Below, in pieces: positions 16,857 to 25,202 of a stretch of DNA of 64,000 nucleotides. The DNA is taken from the NCBI GenBank assembly GCA_016790575.1, contig JAEUOU010000029.1, positions 248,001-312,000 of the forward strand, written 5' to 3'. A program made the position numbers and the translations under genes. Each line of letters begins with the position of its first letter. The stretch's first letter is position 1. Source of the DNA: Burkholderiaceae bacterium (GTDB lineage Bacteria > Pseudomonadota > Gammaproteobacteria > Burkholderiales > Burkholderiaceae_C). Under the pieces are notes generated by a model that was not told the origin of the DNA, ran no database searches, and worked only from the letters and a program-made list of their open reading frames with translations.

Positions 16857-16871
16857 ATAGATCGCCGCTAT
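16857..16871. promoter_or_regulatory. OxyR-like operator upstream of ahpC
   Basis: ATAG-N7-CTAT (16857-16871) matches the half-site palindrome of the OxyR consensus exactly. A second, less regular ATAG...CTAT/ATAG cluster is at 16811-16829. It is 63 bp before the ahpC start, a plausible place for OxyR to contact RNA polymerase. oxyR itself is not in the window. Confidence 0.6.
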
Positions 16872-16933
16872 GATTTAGCCCATCGGATCCACGGACCGAC
16901 CGCTTTCAGATCAACCAACCCAAGGAGTTTTCC

Positions 16934-17509
16934 ATGTCCCTGATCAACACCCAAGTCCAGCCCTTCAAGACCACCGCCTTCGTCAACCGCGGCGGCAAGG
17001 GCGAGTTCATCGAAGTCACCGAAAAGAGCCTGCACGGCAAGTGGTCCGTGCTGATCTTCATGCCGGCTGCCTTCACCTTCAACTGCCCGACCGAGATCGA
17101 AGACGCGGCTGACAACTATGCCGAGTTCCAGAAGGCCGGCGCCGAGGTCTACATCGTCACCACCGACACCCATTTTTCTCACAAGGTGTGGCACGAGACC
17201 AGCCCCGCCGTGGGCAAGGCCAAGTTCCCGCTGGTGGGCGACCCCACGCACCAGCTGACCAACGCCTTCGGTGTGCACATCCCCGAAGAAGGCCTGGCGC
17301 TGCGCGGCACCTTCGTGGTCAACCCCGAAGGCATCATCAAGACGATGGAAGTGCATTCCAACGAAATCGCCCGTGACGTCAAGGAAACGGTGCGCAAGCT
17401 CAAGGCCGCCCAGTACACCGCCGCCAACCCGGGCCAGGTCTGCCCGGCCAAGTGGAACGAAGGCGCCAAGACCCTGGCTCCGTCGCTGGACCTGGTCGGC
17501 AAGATCTGA
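16934..17509 (+). CDS. ahpC: Alkyl hydroperoxide reductase peroxiredoxin subunit AhpC
   Basis: 191 residues, typical for the AhpC/Prx1 subfamily. The peroxidatic cysteine is Cys51 in FTFNCPTE, the resolving cysteine is near residue 170 in GQVCPAKW, and the C-terminal helix ends in DLVGKI. It reduces hydrogen peroxide and organic peroxides and is recycled by AhpF, encoded 228 bp downstream. AAGGAG is the ribosome binding site. A strong terminator at 17627 suggests that ahpC is often transcribed alone, in excess over ahpF. Confidence 0.97.
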   Translation: MSLINTQVQPFKTTAFVNRGGKGEFIEVTEKSLHGKWSVLIFMPAAFTFNCPTEIEDAADNYAEFQKAGAEVYIVTTDTHFSHKVWHETSPAVGKAKFPLVGDPTHQLTNAFGVHIPEEGLALRGTFVVNPEGIIKTMEVHSNEIARDVKETVRKLKAAQYTAANPGQVCPAKWNEGAKTLAPSLDLVGKI

Positions 17510-17517
17510 AAGCACTG

Positions 17518-17595
17518 GCCCCCACGGTCGCTCACGTCGTGTAGCGTCCTGTCCCCCAAGGGGGTCGCCGTTCGCCTTGGGGCGGCCCGGCGGCG
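17518..17595 (+). repeat. GC-rich intergenic repeat, copy A
   Basis: GTCCCCCAAGGGGG (17551-17564) followed by CGCCTTGGGGCGGCCCGGCGGCG. Related sequences occur at 45350-45419 and 49858-49910. The CCCCCAAGGGGG core is a perfect palindrome. I recall similar repeats from many Comamonadaceae genomes, but the name and mobility of the family are unknown to me. Confidence 0.7.
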
Positions 17596-17626
17596 AAACA
17601 GGTCCTGCACCCGTGAGGGAATAGCC

Positions 17627-17672
17627 AAGCCGGACGGCGACAGGGCTGGAGTCCTGCCGTCCGGCTTTTTTT
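17627..17672 (+). terminator. Intrinsic terminator between ahpC and ahpF
   Basis: GCCGGACGGC (17629-17638) pairs perfectly with GCCGTCCGGC (17656-17665), and an inner CAGG/CCTG can extend the stem. It is followed by seven T residues. It lies 118 bp past ahpC. Confidence 0.9.
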
Positions 17673-17676
17673 CGCC

Positions 17677-17720
17677 AAAATTTGCCAATACCCAGCGTCA
17701 AATGGTCATTTGACGCTATG
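17677..17720 (+). repeat. Dispersed element, copy 2, with a perfect 11-bp inverted repeat
   Basis: The ATACCCAGCG core is present. In this copy AGCGTCAAATG (17694-17704) and CATTTGACGCT (17707-17717) are exact reverse complements around a GT centre, the clearest view of the family's palindromic nature. It ends 18 bp before the ahpF start codon, so it would lie in the leader of any ahpF transcript initiated between the terminator and the gene. Confidence 0.88.
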
Positions 17721-17737
17721 AAACAAGGAGTAAATCC

Positions 17738-19342
17738 ATGCTCGACGACACCCTCAAGTCCCAACTCGCCGCCTACCTGGAGCGCGTGACGCAACCGTTC
17801 GAGCTGGTGGCCTCCCTGGGCGACGACGACACCTCGCGCCAGATGCGCGAGCTGCTCGAAACCATCGCCAGCTTGCGTGCCGACAAGATCACGCTGCGCA
17901 CAGACGGGCAGGACGCCCGCAAGCCCTCGTTTGCCCTGCAACGCACCGGCAGCGCCACGCAGCTGCGCTTTGCCGGTCTGCCGCTGGGCCATGAGTTCAC
18001 CTCCCTGGTGCTGGCGCTACTGTGGACCGGTGGCCATCCGCCCAAGGTGGAACCCGAGGTGATCGAGCAGATCCGGGCGCTTCAGGGCGACTTCCGCTTC
18101 GAGGTCTACATGAGCCTGTCCTGCCACAACTGCCCCGACGTGGTGCAGGCGCTCAGCCTCATGGCCATCCTGAACCCGGCGATTCAGACCACGGTGATCG
18201 AAGGCGGCGCCTTTCAGCAGGAAGTGACCGAGCGCGAGATCATGGCCGTGCCCATGGTGTTCCTGAACGGCACGGTGTTCGCCTCGGGCCGCATGAGCGT
18301 GGAAGAGATCGTGGCCAAACTCGACACCGGCGCCGCCGCCCGTGACGCCGCCAAACTCAGCGCCAAGGCGCCGTATGACGTGCTGATCGTCGGCGGCGGC
18401 CCGGCCGGCGCGGCCGCAGCGGTGTATGCGGCGCGAAAAGGCATCCGGGTGGGCGTGGCGGCCGAGCGTTTCGGCGGCCAGGTCAACGACACGCTGGCGA
18501 TCGAGAACTACATCTCGGTGCTGGAGACCGACGGCCCCAAATTTGCCGCCGCGCTCGAAGCCCACGCCCGCGCCTACGACGTGGACATCATGAACCTGCA
18601 GCGCGCCGACCAGCTCATCCCCGCCGGCGAGCCTGGCGGTCTGGCCGAGCTGAAGCTGGCCAACGGCGGCTCGCTGAAGGCGAAAACCGTGATCCTGTCC
18701 ACCGGCGCGCGTTGGCGCAACGTCAACGTACCGGGCGAAGCGGAGTACAGGAACAAGGGCGTGGCCTACTGCCCGCACTGCGACGGCCCGCTGTTCAAGG
18801 GCAAGGACGTGGGCGTCATCGGCGGCGGCAACTCCGGCATCGAGGCCGCCATCGACCTGGCCGGTGTGGTGAAGCACGTCACGGTGATCGAGTTCATGCC
18901 CGAGCTCAAGGCCGACGCCGTGCTGGTGAAGAAGCTCCACAGCCTGCCCAACGTGACGGTGCACACCAATGCCCAGACCACCGAGATCACGGGTGCCGAC
19001 GGCAAGGTCAACGGCCTGCGCTACAAGGACCGCGCCACCGGCGAGGAGCATCTCGTCCCCCTGGCCGGCGTGTTCGTGCAGATCGGCCTGGTGCCGAACA
19101 CCGAATGGCTCAAGGGCACGCTGGAGCTGACGAAGTTCGGCGAGATCGTGATCGATGCCAAGGGCCAGACCAGCGTACCGGGCGTGTTCGCCGCCGGTGA
19201 CTGCACCACCGTGCCGTTCAAGCAGATCGTGATCGCGGCCGGCGCCGGCGCCACGGCCGCCTTGAGCGCTTTCGATCACCTGATCCGCACGCCGGCCCCC
19301 ATGCCGGCACCGGAAGCCGCACGGGAAGCGGTCGCCGCCTGA
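17738..19342 (+). CDS. ahpF: Alkyl hydroperoxide reductase subunit F (disulfide reductase)
   Basis: 534 residues. The N-terminal tandem thioredoxin-fold domain has redox Cys129/Cys132 (SCHNCPD). An FAD/NAD(P)H domain homologous to thioredoxin reductase follows ([19 protein letters not shown] at about 217-236; redox pair Cys345/Cys348 in [24 protein letters not shown] near the C-terminus). It passes electrons from NADH to AhpC. AAGGAG precedes the ATG. The interval to ahpC holds a terminator and two kinds of repeat, so some separate transcription is likely. Confidence 0.97.
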   Translation: MLDDTLKSQLAAYLERVTQPFELVASLGDDDTSRQMRELLETIASLRADKITLRTDGQDARKPSFALQRTGSATQLRFAGLPLGHEFTSLVLALLWTGGHPPKVEPEVIEQIRALQGDFRFEVYMSLSCHNCPDVVQALSLMAILNPAIQTTVIEGGAFQQEVTEREIMAVPMVFLNGTVFASGRMSVEEIVAKLDTGAAARDAAKLSAKAPYDVLIVGGGPAGAAAAVYAARKGIRVGVAAERFGGQVNDTLAIENYISVLETDGPKFAAALEAHARAYDVDIMNLQRADQLIPAGEPGGLAELKLANGGSLKAKTVILSTGARWRNVNVPGEAEYRNKGVAYCPHCDGPLFKGKDVGVIGGGNSGIEAAIDLAGVVKHVTVIEFMPELKADAVLVKKLHSLPNVTVHTNAQTTEITGADGKVNGLRYKDRATGEEHLVPLAGVFVQIGLVPNTEWLKGTLELTKFGEIVIDAKGQTSVPGVFAAGDCTTVPFKQIVIAAGAGATAALSAFDHLIRTPAPMPAPEAAREAVAA

Positions 19343-19356
19343 TCGGCGGTGGGCTC

Positions 19357-20049
19357 TCAGGCCGGGTCAGCGCGCACGCCAAAGAGGGCCGTGCCGACCC
19401 GCACCAGGGTGCTGCCGGCCTGCACCGCAGCTTCCAGGTCGGCCGACATGCCCATGGACAGGGTATCCAACGCGAAGCCCTGCGCGTTGAGCTGGTCGAA
19501 CAAGGCCCGGGTACGCTGGTGGACGGCCAGCATGCGGGTGAAGTCGTCGGATGGCTCGGGAATGGTCATCAATCCGCGCAGGCGGATGCCGCTCAGGCTC
19601 TTGATTGCGTGTGCCAGTTGAGCGGCCGATTCCGGCGCGACGCCGGACTTCGTCTGGCCGCCGTCCACGTTGACTTGCAGGCAAATCTGCAGCGGCGGCA
19701 GGGTCGCGGGACGCTGGAGGCTCAGTCGCTGGGCAATGGCCAGTCGGTCGACCGAGTGCACCCAGTGAAAGTGGGCAGCCACCAGCCGGGTCTTGTTGCT
19801 CTGCAGGGGTCCGATACAGTGCCACTCGATGGGGAGATCCTGCAGGGCCTGAATCTTCTCCACGGCCTCTTGCACGTAGTTTTCGCCAAAGGCGGGTTGC
19901 CCCGCGGCCCAGGCCTCGCGAACAGCCTCCGGCCCAAAGGTCTTTGAAACCGCCAGTAGCCTTATGGAGGCGGGGTCGCGCCCACACTGCCGACATGCGG
20001 CATCGATGCGGGCCCGAACGGTCTGGAGCTTGTCGGCAATCGTCGTCAT
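19357..20049 (-). CDS. YggS family PLP-binding homeostasis protein
   Basis: 230 residues. The PLP lysine is Lys36 in LLAVSKTFGPEA, followed by FGENYVQEA, WHCIGPLQSNK and the C-terminal LSMGMSADLEAAVQAGSTLVRVGTALFG. YggS/PLPBP proteins have an alanine-racemase-like barrel without known catalytic activity and keep free pyridoxal phosphate and amino acid pools balanced. The start at 20049 fits the family; the frame stays open far upstream by chance. It is divergent from pilT, with starts 36 bp apart; this neighbourhood (yggS next to pilT) is common in proteobacteria. Confidence 0.94.
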   Translation of the reverse strand: MTTIADKLQTVRARIDAACRQCGRDPASIRLLAVSKTFGPEAVREAWAAGQPAFGENYVQEAVEKIQALQDLPIEWHCIGPLQSNKTRLVAAHFHWVHSVDRLAIAQRLSLQRPATLPPLQICLQVNVDGGQTKSGVAPESAAQLAHAIKSLSGIRLRGLMTIPEPSDDFTRMLAVHQRTRALFDQLNAQGFALDTLSMGMSADLEAAVQAGSTLVRVGTALFGVRADPA

Positions 20050-20085
20050 AATGGGCCCGAGCGTAGCAAACCGACCGAGGGATTC

Positions 20086-21129
20086 GTGGACATCACCCAG
20101 CTGCTGGCATTCAGCGTCAAGAACAAGGCTTCCGATCTGCACCTGTCGGCGGGTCTGCCCCCGATGATCCGGGTCCATGGTGATGTGCGTCGCATCAACG
20201 TCGAGGCGCTCAGTCACAAGACCGTGTACGCCATGGTCTACGACATCATGAACGACAGCCAGCGAAAGACCTATGAAGAATTCCTGGAGGTGGACTTTTC
20301 GTTCGAGATCGAAGGACTTGCCCGCTTCCGGGTCAATGCCTTCAACCAGAACCGGGGTGCCGGCGCGGTGTTCCGGACCATTCCGTCCAAGATCCTGACG
20401 CTGGAGCAGCTCAACGCGCCCCGCATCTTCGCCGATCTGGCGCTCAAACCCCGTGGGCTGGTGCTGGTCACCGGACCGACCGGCTCGGGCAAGTCGACCA
20501 CACTGGCGGGCATGGTGAATCACCTCAACGAGAATGAGTATGGCCATGTGCTGACCATTGAAGACCCGATCGAGTTCGTGCACGAATCCAAAAAGTGCCT
20601 GGTCAACCAGCGTGAAGTTGGCCCGCACACTCTGAGCTTCAACGCCGCCTTGCGGTCCGCCCTGCGGGAAGACCCGGACGCCATCCTGGTGGGCGAATTG
20701 CGCGATCTGGAAACCATTCGCCTGGCCATGACCGCAGCCGAAACAGGGCATCTGGTGTTTGGCACCTTGCATACCTCCAGTGCTGCCAAGACCATCGACC
20801 GGGTTATTGACGTTTTTCCGGCCGAAGAGAAGGACATGGTGCGGGCCATGTTGTCCGAATCGCTGGTGGCGGTGATCTCGCAGACCCTGTGCAAAACCAA
20901 GGACGGTTCCGGTCGGGTGGCGGCCCACGAGATCATGATCGGCACCAGCGCCATCCGCAACCTGATTCGCGAGGCCAAGGTCGCGCAGATGTATTCGGCC
21001 ATCCAGACGGGCAACAGTGTGGGCATGCAGACGCTGGACCAAAACCTCTCCGACCTGGTCAAACGCAACATGATCACGCCGGGTGAAGCGCGCTCCAAAG
21101 CCAAGATTCCAGAAAACTTCCCCGGCTGA
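20086..21129 (+). CDS. pilT: Type IV pilus retraction ATPase PilT
   Basis: 347 residues from a GTG start (MDITQLLAFSVKNKASDLHLSAGLPP, the canonical PilT N-terminus). Walker A GPTGSGKS is at about 130-137, the Asp box lies in EDPIEFVHESKKCLVNQREVG, the Walker B/His box in AILVGELRDLETIRLAMTAAETGHLVFGTLHTSS, and the C-terminal AIRNLIREAKVAQM is the PilT-specific AIRNLIRE retraction motif. A cytoplasmic hexamer at the pilus base powers retraction for twitching and DNA uptake. It is first in a run with the cNMP-binding gene and pilU. Confidence 0.97.
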   Translation: MDITQLLAFSVKNKASDLHLSAGLPPMIRVHGDVRRINVEALSHKTVYAMVYDIMNDSQRKTYEEFLEVDFSFEIEGLARFRVNAFNQNRGAGAVFRTIPSKILTLEQLNAPRIFADLALKPRGLVLVTGPTGSGKSTTLAGMVNHLNENEYGHVLTIEDPIEFVHESKKCLVNQREVGPHTLSFNAALRSALREDPDAILVGELRDLETIRLAMTAAETGHLVFGTLHTSSAAKTIDRVIDVFPAEEKDMVRAMLSESLVAVISQTLCKTKDGSGRVAAHEIMIGTSAIRNLIREAKVAQMYSAIQTGNSVGMQTLDQNLSDLVKRNMITPGEARSKAKIPENFPG

Positions 21130-21164
21130 GTCGCCTGACCACACCAGGGAAATTAGGGGGTTCC

Positions 21165-21800
21165 ATGAAAAATCTGCTCGATGTCCTGCGTGGCAAGTCG
21201 GCCAACCAGGAGAACGACGACGCACCGGAGTCGGTGTTCTTTGCCACGGCGTTCGCCGACCACGGCATTTCCGCGGAGGAAGCCATTCCCTGGGAGGCGC
21301 GGGCTGTCGAAATCGGTGCCAAGCGCTTCCCCTCGGAAAAAGGGGGTGCGCTGATGCGAAGCCTGTGGGTCAAAGACCATCACATGAAACACCTGCAGGG
21401 TCAGGCGATGGACCATCTGGTGCATTTTTTCGATTTTGCGGTGGTCCCTTCGCAGCGCGACGTGATGCGCCAGGACGAATATGGCAGCTTTATGGTCGTC
21501 CTGCTCAACGGCTCGATGGCGGTGGAACGCAACCAGCCGTGGGGCGAACGCCTGCGATTGAGCGAGGCCAAACCCGGTGAGGTCCTGGGGGAGATGTCGC
21601 TGCTGGATGGCGGCAAGCGGTTCTCCGACTGCACCACCATCGACGAATGCCACATGGCAGTTCTCAGTGCGCAGGCACTGGATGAAATGATTGTGCAGGC
21701 GCCCCATCTGTCGGCTGCGCTTATCGGTCTGCTGGCTCGCAAGCTGTCCCTGCGCCTGCGTGCGATGGGAGCCAAGTTGAGCTATCAGCAACGCGGCTGA
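21165..21800 (+). CDS. Cyclic nucleotide-binding domain protein between pilT and pilU
   Basis: 211 residues. The C-terminal half is a cyclic nucleotide-binding beta roll: FMVVLLNGSMAVER, then the phosphate-binding cassette GEVLGEMSLLDGGKRFSDCTT, then a helical cap. The cassette keeps the Glu and Arg positions expected for cAMP/cGMP contact, though the usual R-[ST]-A is R-F-S. There is no DNA-binding domain; the first 85 residues match nothing I know. It sits 35 bp after pilT and 25 bp before pilU, on the same strand, so it likely regulates or accompanies the retraction motor. The ligand is unproven. Confidence 0.82.
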   Translation: MKNLLDVLRGKSANQENDDAPESVFFATAFADHGISAEEAIPWEARAVEIGAKRFPSEKGGALMRSLWVKDHHMKHLQGQAMDHLVHFFDFAVVPSQRDVMRQDEYGSFMVVLLNGSMAVERNQPWGERLRLSEAKPGEVLGEMSLLDGGKRFSDCTTIDECHMAVLSAQALDEMIVQAPHLSAALIGLLARKLSLRLRAMGAKLSYQQRG

Positions 21801-21825
21801 GGCTCGCGCTAAACCGGAGACAGGA

Positions 21826-22962
21826 ATGGAGCGCGACCAGGCAAGCAAATTCATCAACGACCTGCTGAAGCTGATGATCAGCCGCAACGGCAGCGACCTG
21901 TTCATCACGGCCGATTTTCCGCCAGCCATCAAGGTCGACGGCAAGGTGACCAAACTCTCGCCGCAGCCTCTGACAGGGGCACACACCCAGGCGCTGGCGC
22001 GCTCGATCATGAACGACAAGCAGTCGGCCGATTTCGAGCGCACGAAAGAGTGCAATTTCGCCATTGCACCGGCCCAGGTGGGGCGATTCCGTGTCAATGC
22101 CTTCGTGCAGCAGGGCAAGATCGGCATGGTTCTTCGCCTGATTCCGCAAACCTTGCCGACCCTGGACGGGCTGGGCATGCCCAAGGTGCTCAAGGAACTG
22201 GTGCTGGCCAAGCGTGGCCTGTGTATCCTGGTGGGCGCCACCGGCTCGGGCAAGTCGACGACATTGGCCGCGATGGTCGACTGGCGCAACGAGAATTCCT
22301 ACGGACACATCATCACGGTCGAAGACCCGGTGGAATTTGTGCACCCGCACAAGAACTGCGTGGTCACCCAGCGCGAGGTGGGGTTGGACACCGACTCCTG
22401 GGAAGCGGCGCTGAAGAACACCTTGCGTCAGGCGCCCGACGTCATCCTGATGGGCGAGATTCGCGATCGTGAAACCATGGAGCACGCGGTCGCGTTTGCC
22501 GAAACCGGCCACCTGTGCCTGGCGACATTGCATGCCAACAGTGCCAACCAGGCGCTGGACCGCATCATCAACTTCTTCCCCGAAGAGCGACGTACCCAGC
22601 TGCTCATGGACCTGTCGCTCAACCTCAAGTCCATGATCTCCCAGCGGCTGGTGCCCCGGCAGAACGGCAAAGGCCGTACCGCTGCAGTTGAAATCATGAT
22701 CAACACGCCACTCATTGCCGACCTGATCTTCAAAGGCGAGGTCGGAGAGGTCAAGGAGATCATGAAGAAGAGCCGCAATCTGGGCATGCAGACCTTTGAC
22801 CAGGCCTTGTTTGACCTGTTCGAGGCCGAAACCATTTCCTATGAAGACGCACTGCGGAACGCCGATTCCGTCAACGACCTTCGGTTGCAGATCAAGCTGC
22901 AGAGCCAGCGCGCCAAGTCGGCTGATCTATCCGCCGGAACCGAACATCTGTCCATCGTCTGA
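21826..22962 (+). CDS. pilU: Type IV pilus accessory retraction ATPase PilU
   Basis: 378 residues, PilT-like but with PilU features: the start MERDQASKFINDLLKLMISRNGSDLFITADFPPAIKVDGKV, Walker A GATGSGKS, EDPVEFVHPHKNCVVTQREVGLDT, VILMGEIRDRETMEHAVAFAETGHLCLATLHANSANQALDRI, and a C-terminal extension beyond the PilT core. PilU supports PilT during retraction under load. It is third in the pilT-cNMP-pilU run; the following dehydrogenase gene starts 8 bp later. Confidence 0.96.
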   Translation: MERDQASKFINDLLKLMISRNGSDLFITADFPPAIKVDGKVTKLSPQPLTGAHTQALARSIMNDKQSADFERTKECNFAIAPAQVGRFRVNAFVQQGKIGMVLRLIPQTLPTLDGLGMPKVLKELVLAKRGLCILVGATGSGKSTTLAAMVDWRNENSYGHIITVEDPVEFVHPHKNCVVTQREVGLDTDSWEAALKNTLRQAPDVILMGEIRDRETMEHAVAFAETGHLCLATLHANSANQALDRIINFFPEERRTQLLMDLSLNLKSMISQRLVPRQNGKGRTAAVEIMINTPLIADLIFKGEVGEVKEIMKKSRNLGMQTFDQALFDLFEAETISYEDALRNADSVNDLRLQIKLQSQRAKSADLSAGTEHLSIV

Positions 22963-22970
22963 TCCCTTTC

Positions 22971-23885
22971 ATGCCCAGTATCAATCCACGTTCCTACGAA
23001 ACCACCCCTGCGCGCCGCGTTGCCTTTCTCGGTCTGGGTGTGATGGGCTACCCTATGGCCGCCCATTTGGCCCAAGCGGGGCACACCGTCACCGTGTTCA
23101 ATCGCACCGAACCAAAAGCGATAGCATGGTGTGACGAATTTGCGCCGGGTAATGGCCATAAACATGCCCTAACTCCCTGCCAGGCGGCCCAAGGCGCGGA
23201 CCTGGTGTTCTGTTGCGTCGGCAACGACGACGATCTGCGCTCGGTGACCCTGGGGGCAGACGGGGCTTTCGCCGGCATGACGCCGGGGTCGGTCTTCGTC
23301 GACCACACCACCGCTTCCGCTGACGTGGCAAGAGAGCTCTACGCCGTCGCGCGCGCGGCGGATCTGCATTTTGTCGACGCACCCGTCTCCGGGGGACAGG
23401 CGGGGGCGCAAAATGGGCAGCTGACGGTCATGTGTGGTGGTGACCAGGCGCCCTTCGATGCCGCACGACCGGTTGCCCTGGCGTTCTCGCGCGCCTTTAC
23501 CCGCATGGGCTCCAGCGGCGCCGGGCAACTGACCAAAATGGTCAACCAGATCTGCATCGCCGGACTGGTGCAGGGCTTGAGTGAAGCCGTCGCATTTGGC
23601 CAGAAAGCCGGCCTGGACATGAACCAGGTCCTGGATGTGATCGGCAAAGGCGCGGCCCAGAGCTGGCAACTGGACAACCGCGGCAAGACCATGGTGGCCG
23701 ATCGGTTCGATTTCGGTTTCGCTGTCGACTGGATGCGCAAGGATCTCGGCCTGGTCCTGGAAGAGGCCAGGCGCAACGGCGCACGGTTGCCGGTGACCGC
23801 GCTGGTGGACCAGTTCTATGCCGACGTGCAGCAGATGGGCGGCAACCGCTGGGATACTTCCAGTCTGATCCGCCGCCTGCGCTGA
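22971..23885 (+). CDS. NAD(P)-dependent beta-hydroxyacid dehydrogenase (HIBADH/GarR family)
   Basis: 304 residues. The Rossmann motif VAFLGLGVMGYPMAAHLAQAGHTVTVFNRT, the substrate-binding FVDAPVSGGQAGAQNGQLTVMCGG, and the catalytic Lys/Asn helix GSSGAGQLTKMVNQICIAGLVQGLSEAV are all intact. Members act on 3-hydroxyisobutyrate, tartronate semialdehyde or succinic semialdehyde; the substrate is not predictable here. Only 8 bp separate it from pilU, but a functional link is doubtful. Around AIAWCDEFAPGNGHK, between the NRT motif and the next helix, the DNA resembles the dispersed repeat and is A/T-richer than its surroundings. Confidence 0.92.
   Translation: MPSINPRSYETTPARRVAFLGLGVMGYPMAAHLAQAGHTVTVFNRTEPKAIAWCDEFAPGNGHKHALTPCQAAQGADLVFCCVGNDDDLRSVTLGADGAFAGMTPGSVFVDHTTASADVARELYAVARAADLHFVDAPVSGGQAGAQNGQLTVMCGGDQAPFDAARPVALAFSRAFTRMGSSGAGQLTKMVNQICIAGLVQGLSEAVAFGQKAGLDMNQVLDVIGKGAAQSWQLDNRGKTMVADRFDFGFAVDWMRKDLGLVLEEARRNGARLPVTALVDQFYADVQQMGGNRWDTSSLIRRLR
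23119..23162 (-). repeat. Probable degenerate copy of the dispersed element inside the hydroxyacid dehydrogenase gene
   Basis: From 23121, ATAGCA...GTGACGAATT...GCGCCGGGTAATGGCCA lines up without gaps with the copy at 50331 (about 26 of 38 bases by eye). It is read in frame as AIAWCDEFAPGNGHK. The match is below that of the clear copies, and part of it overlaps a helix normally present in the family. Confidence 0.45.
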
Positions 23886-23931
23886 GCTGCCCCCCCACTG
23901 ACTCCAGGGGCGTTTCGCATGAGCTTCCCGG

Positions 23932-24588
23932 TCAGGTCCGGTTCGCGGCGGGCGGGGTGCTGCCGCCAGGCTCTGGCGCGGGCTTGGGCAGCATGCGCTG
24001 CAACTCCTCTTCGCTGATGATCTCCATCACCCGGACGACCTTCTGAACGCCGCCGACGGAACGGGTGATTTCCGTCGCGCGATCGGCTTCGCGCTGGGTG
24101 ACGCGTCCCATCAGGTACACCGTGCCGCGTTCGGTGACCACCTTGAAGGCGTTGGCAAACAAGTCGCGCGCGTCGACCAGGGATGCTTTCACCTTGCCGG
24201 TGATCAGCACGTCATTGGAGCGCTGGCCGAGCGTCGAATTCCCCAGCACCGCCAGATCGTTGATGATGGCGCGCACGTTCTCGACCCGCGAAACGATCTG
24301 TTCCACCTGCTGCCGCTCGGCTGCGCCGGGCACCTCGCCGGTCAGCAGAACCTGCCGGTTGTAGCTGGTCACATTGATGTGGGCGCGGTCGCCCAGCGCC
24401 TCACGCAGGCGATTGGCCGACCGCAGCTCGATGCCTTCGTCCTCCAGCTGAGCGCCTGAAGTGCGCCGGTCGGTCGCGACCAGCACCGCGCCGCCCACAG
24501 CCAGCGGCGCGCAGCCACTGAGCACAGCGCCACCGGCCAGCGCGGCCACAAGAATCCATGCCGCACTGCGGCCCGGGGCAAATTTCAT
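23932..24588 (-). CDS. dolP: BON-domain lipoprotein (DolP/YraP-like)
   Basis: 218 residues. A lipoprotein signal ends in VLSGC (Cys26). It is followed by two BON domains (about 50-115, VTSYNRQVLLTGEVPGAAERQQVEQIVSRVENVRAIIN; and about 125-190, VVTERGTVYLMGRVTQREADRATEITRSVGGVQKVVRV), the DolP/YraP layout. DolP is an outer-membrane lipoprotein that supports membrane integrity and BAM function. The C-terminus has a short Pro/Ala-rich tail. It starts 4 bp inside the end of the SIS gene (overlapping ATGA), reproducing the E. coli diaA-dolP order. Confidence 0.92.
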   Translation of the reverse strand: MKFAPGRSAAWILVAALAGGAVLSGCAPLAVGGAVLVATDRRTSGAQLEDEGIELRSANRLREALGDRAHINVTSYNRQVLLTGEVPGAAERQQVEQIVSRVENVRAIINDLAVLGNSTLGQRSNDVLITGKVKASLVDARDLFANAFKVVTERGTVYLMGRVTQREADRATEITRSVGGVQKVVRVMEIISEEELQRMLPKPAPEPGGSTPPAANRT

Positions 24589-25160
24589 GTCAGGTTCTCC
24601 TGTTCTCCAAGCAGATGGCTGTCGACACCGTCACACAGACAGTTCAGGACCAGCAGATGTACTTCGCGGATGCGCGCCGCGCGTTCATGGGGCACACACA
24701 CCAGCACATCGGTTTCATTCAGTCTGCGGCGCAGTTCCCCGCCGTCGGCGCCGGTGAGCGCAATGACGGTCATCTCGCGCGCGTGGGCTGCGGATGCGGC
24801 CTCCTGCAGCAAGGGCCCCTGACCGGTGGTGGAAATCAGCAGGAGCACATCCCCCGGGGCTCCCAAGGCACGCACCTGCCGGGCCAGGTCGGGGGTCCCG
24901 CTGGGACCAGAACGGGTGGTCAGGGCCAGCGCCCTCAGTTCGGGTCGCTCCCGTTCGAACGGCCCGACGAATGCGTCCGCGAAATACTGCGCCAGCATGG
25001 CGCTCCGACCGGTCGCGCCGACCAGCAGGGTATGGCCACCGGTCACGCAGGCCAGCAGCGCCTGCACTGCGGCGTCGACAGCGCCCGAAAGGGTCGGGGC
25101 CAGCTTGTAGTTCAGGTCGGCGCTGTCGATGAATTGCTGTTGTATGCGCGGCTCAAGCAT
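24585..25160 (-). CDS. diaA: SIS-domain protein (DiaA/GmhA-like)
   Basis: 191 residues with a single sugar isomerase fold: TLLVGATGRSAMLAQYFADAFVG near residue 40 and LLLISTTGQGPLLQEAASAAHAREMTVIALTG. DiaA binds DnaA and stimulates replication initiation; the paralogue GmhA isomerises sedoheptulose-7-phosphate. The gene order dolP-diaA-yraN with rsmI alongside strongly favours DiaA. The substrate residues of GmhA are not obvious here. Confidence 0.87.
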   Translation of the reverse strand: MLEPRIQQQFIDSADLNYKLAPTLSGAVDAAVQALLACVTGGHTLLVGATGRSAMLAQYFADAFVGPFERERPELRALALTTRSGPSGTPDLARQVRALGAPGDVLLLISTTGQGPLLQEAASAAHAREMTVIALTGADGGELRRRLNETDVLVCVPHERAARIREVHLLVLNCLCDGVDSHLLGEQENLT

Positions 25161-25202
25161 GGGAGGCCATGATACCTGTGGATTGCCGACGCTCTTGGGG
25201 TG

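Noticed and set aside
20050-21225. N-terminal extension of YggS that would run antisense through pilT.
   Set aside because: PilT motifs are complete on the plus strand and YggS proteins begin at the ATG at 20049.
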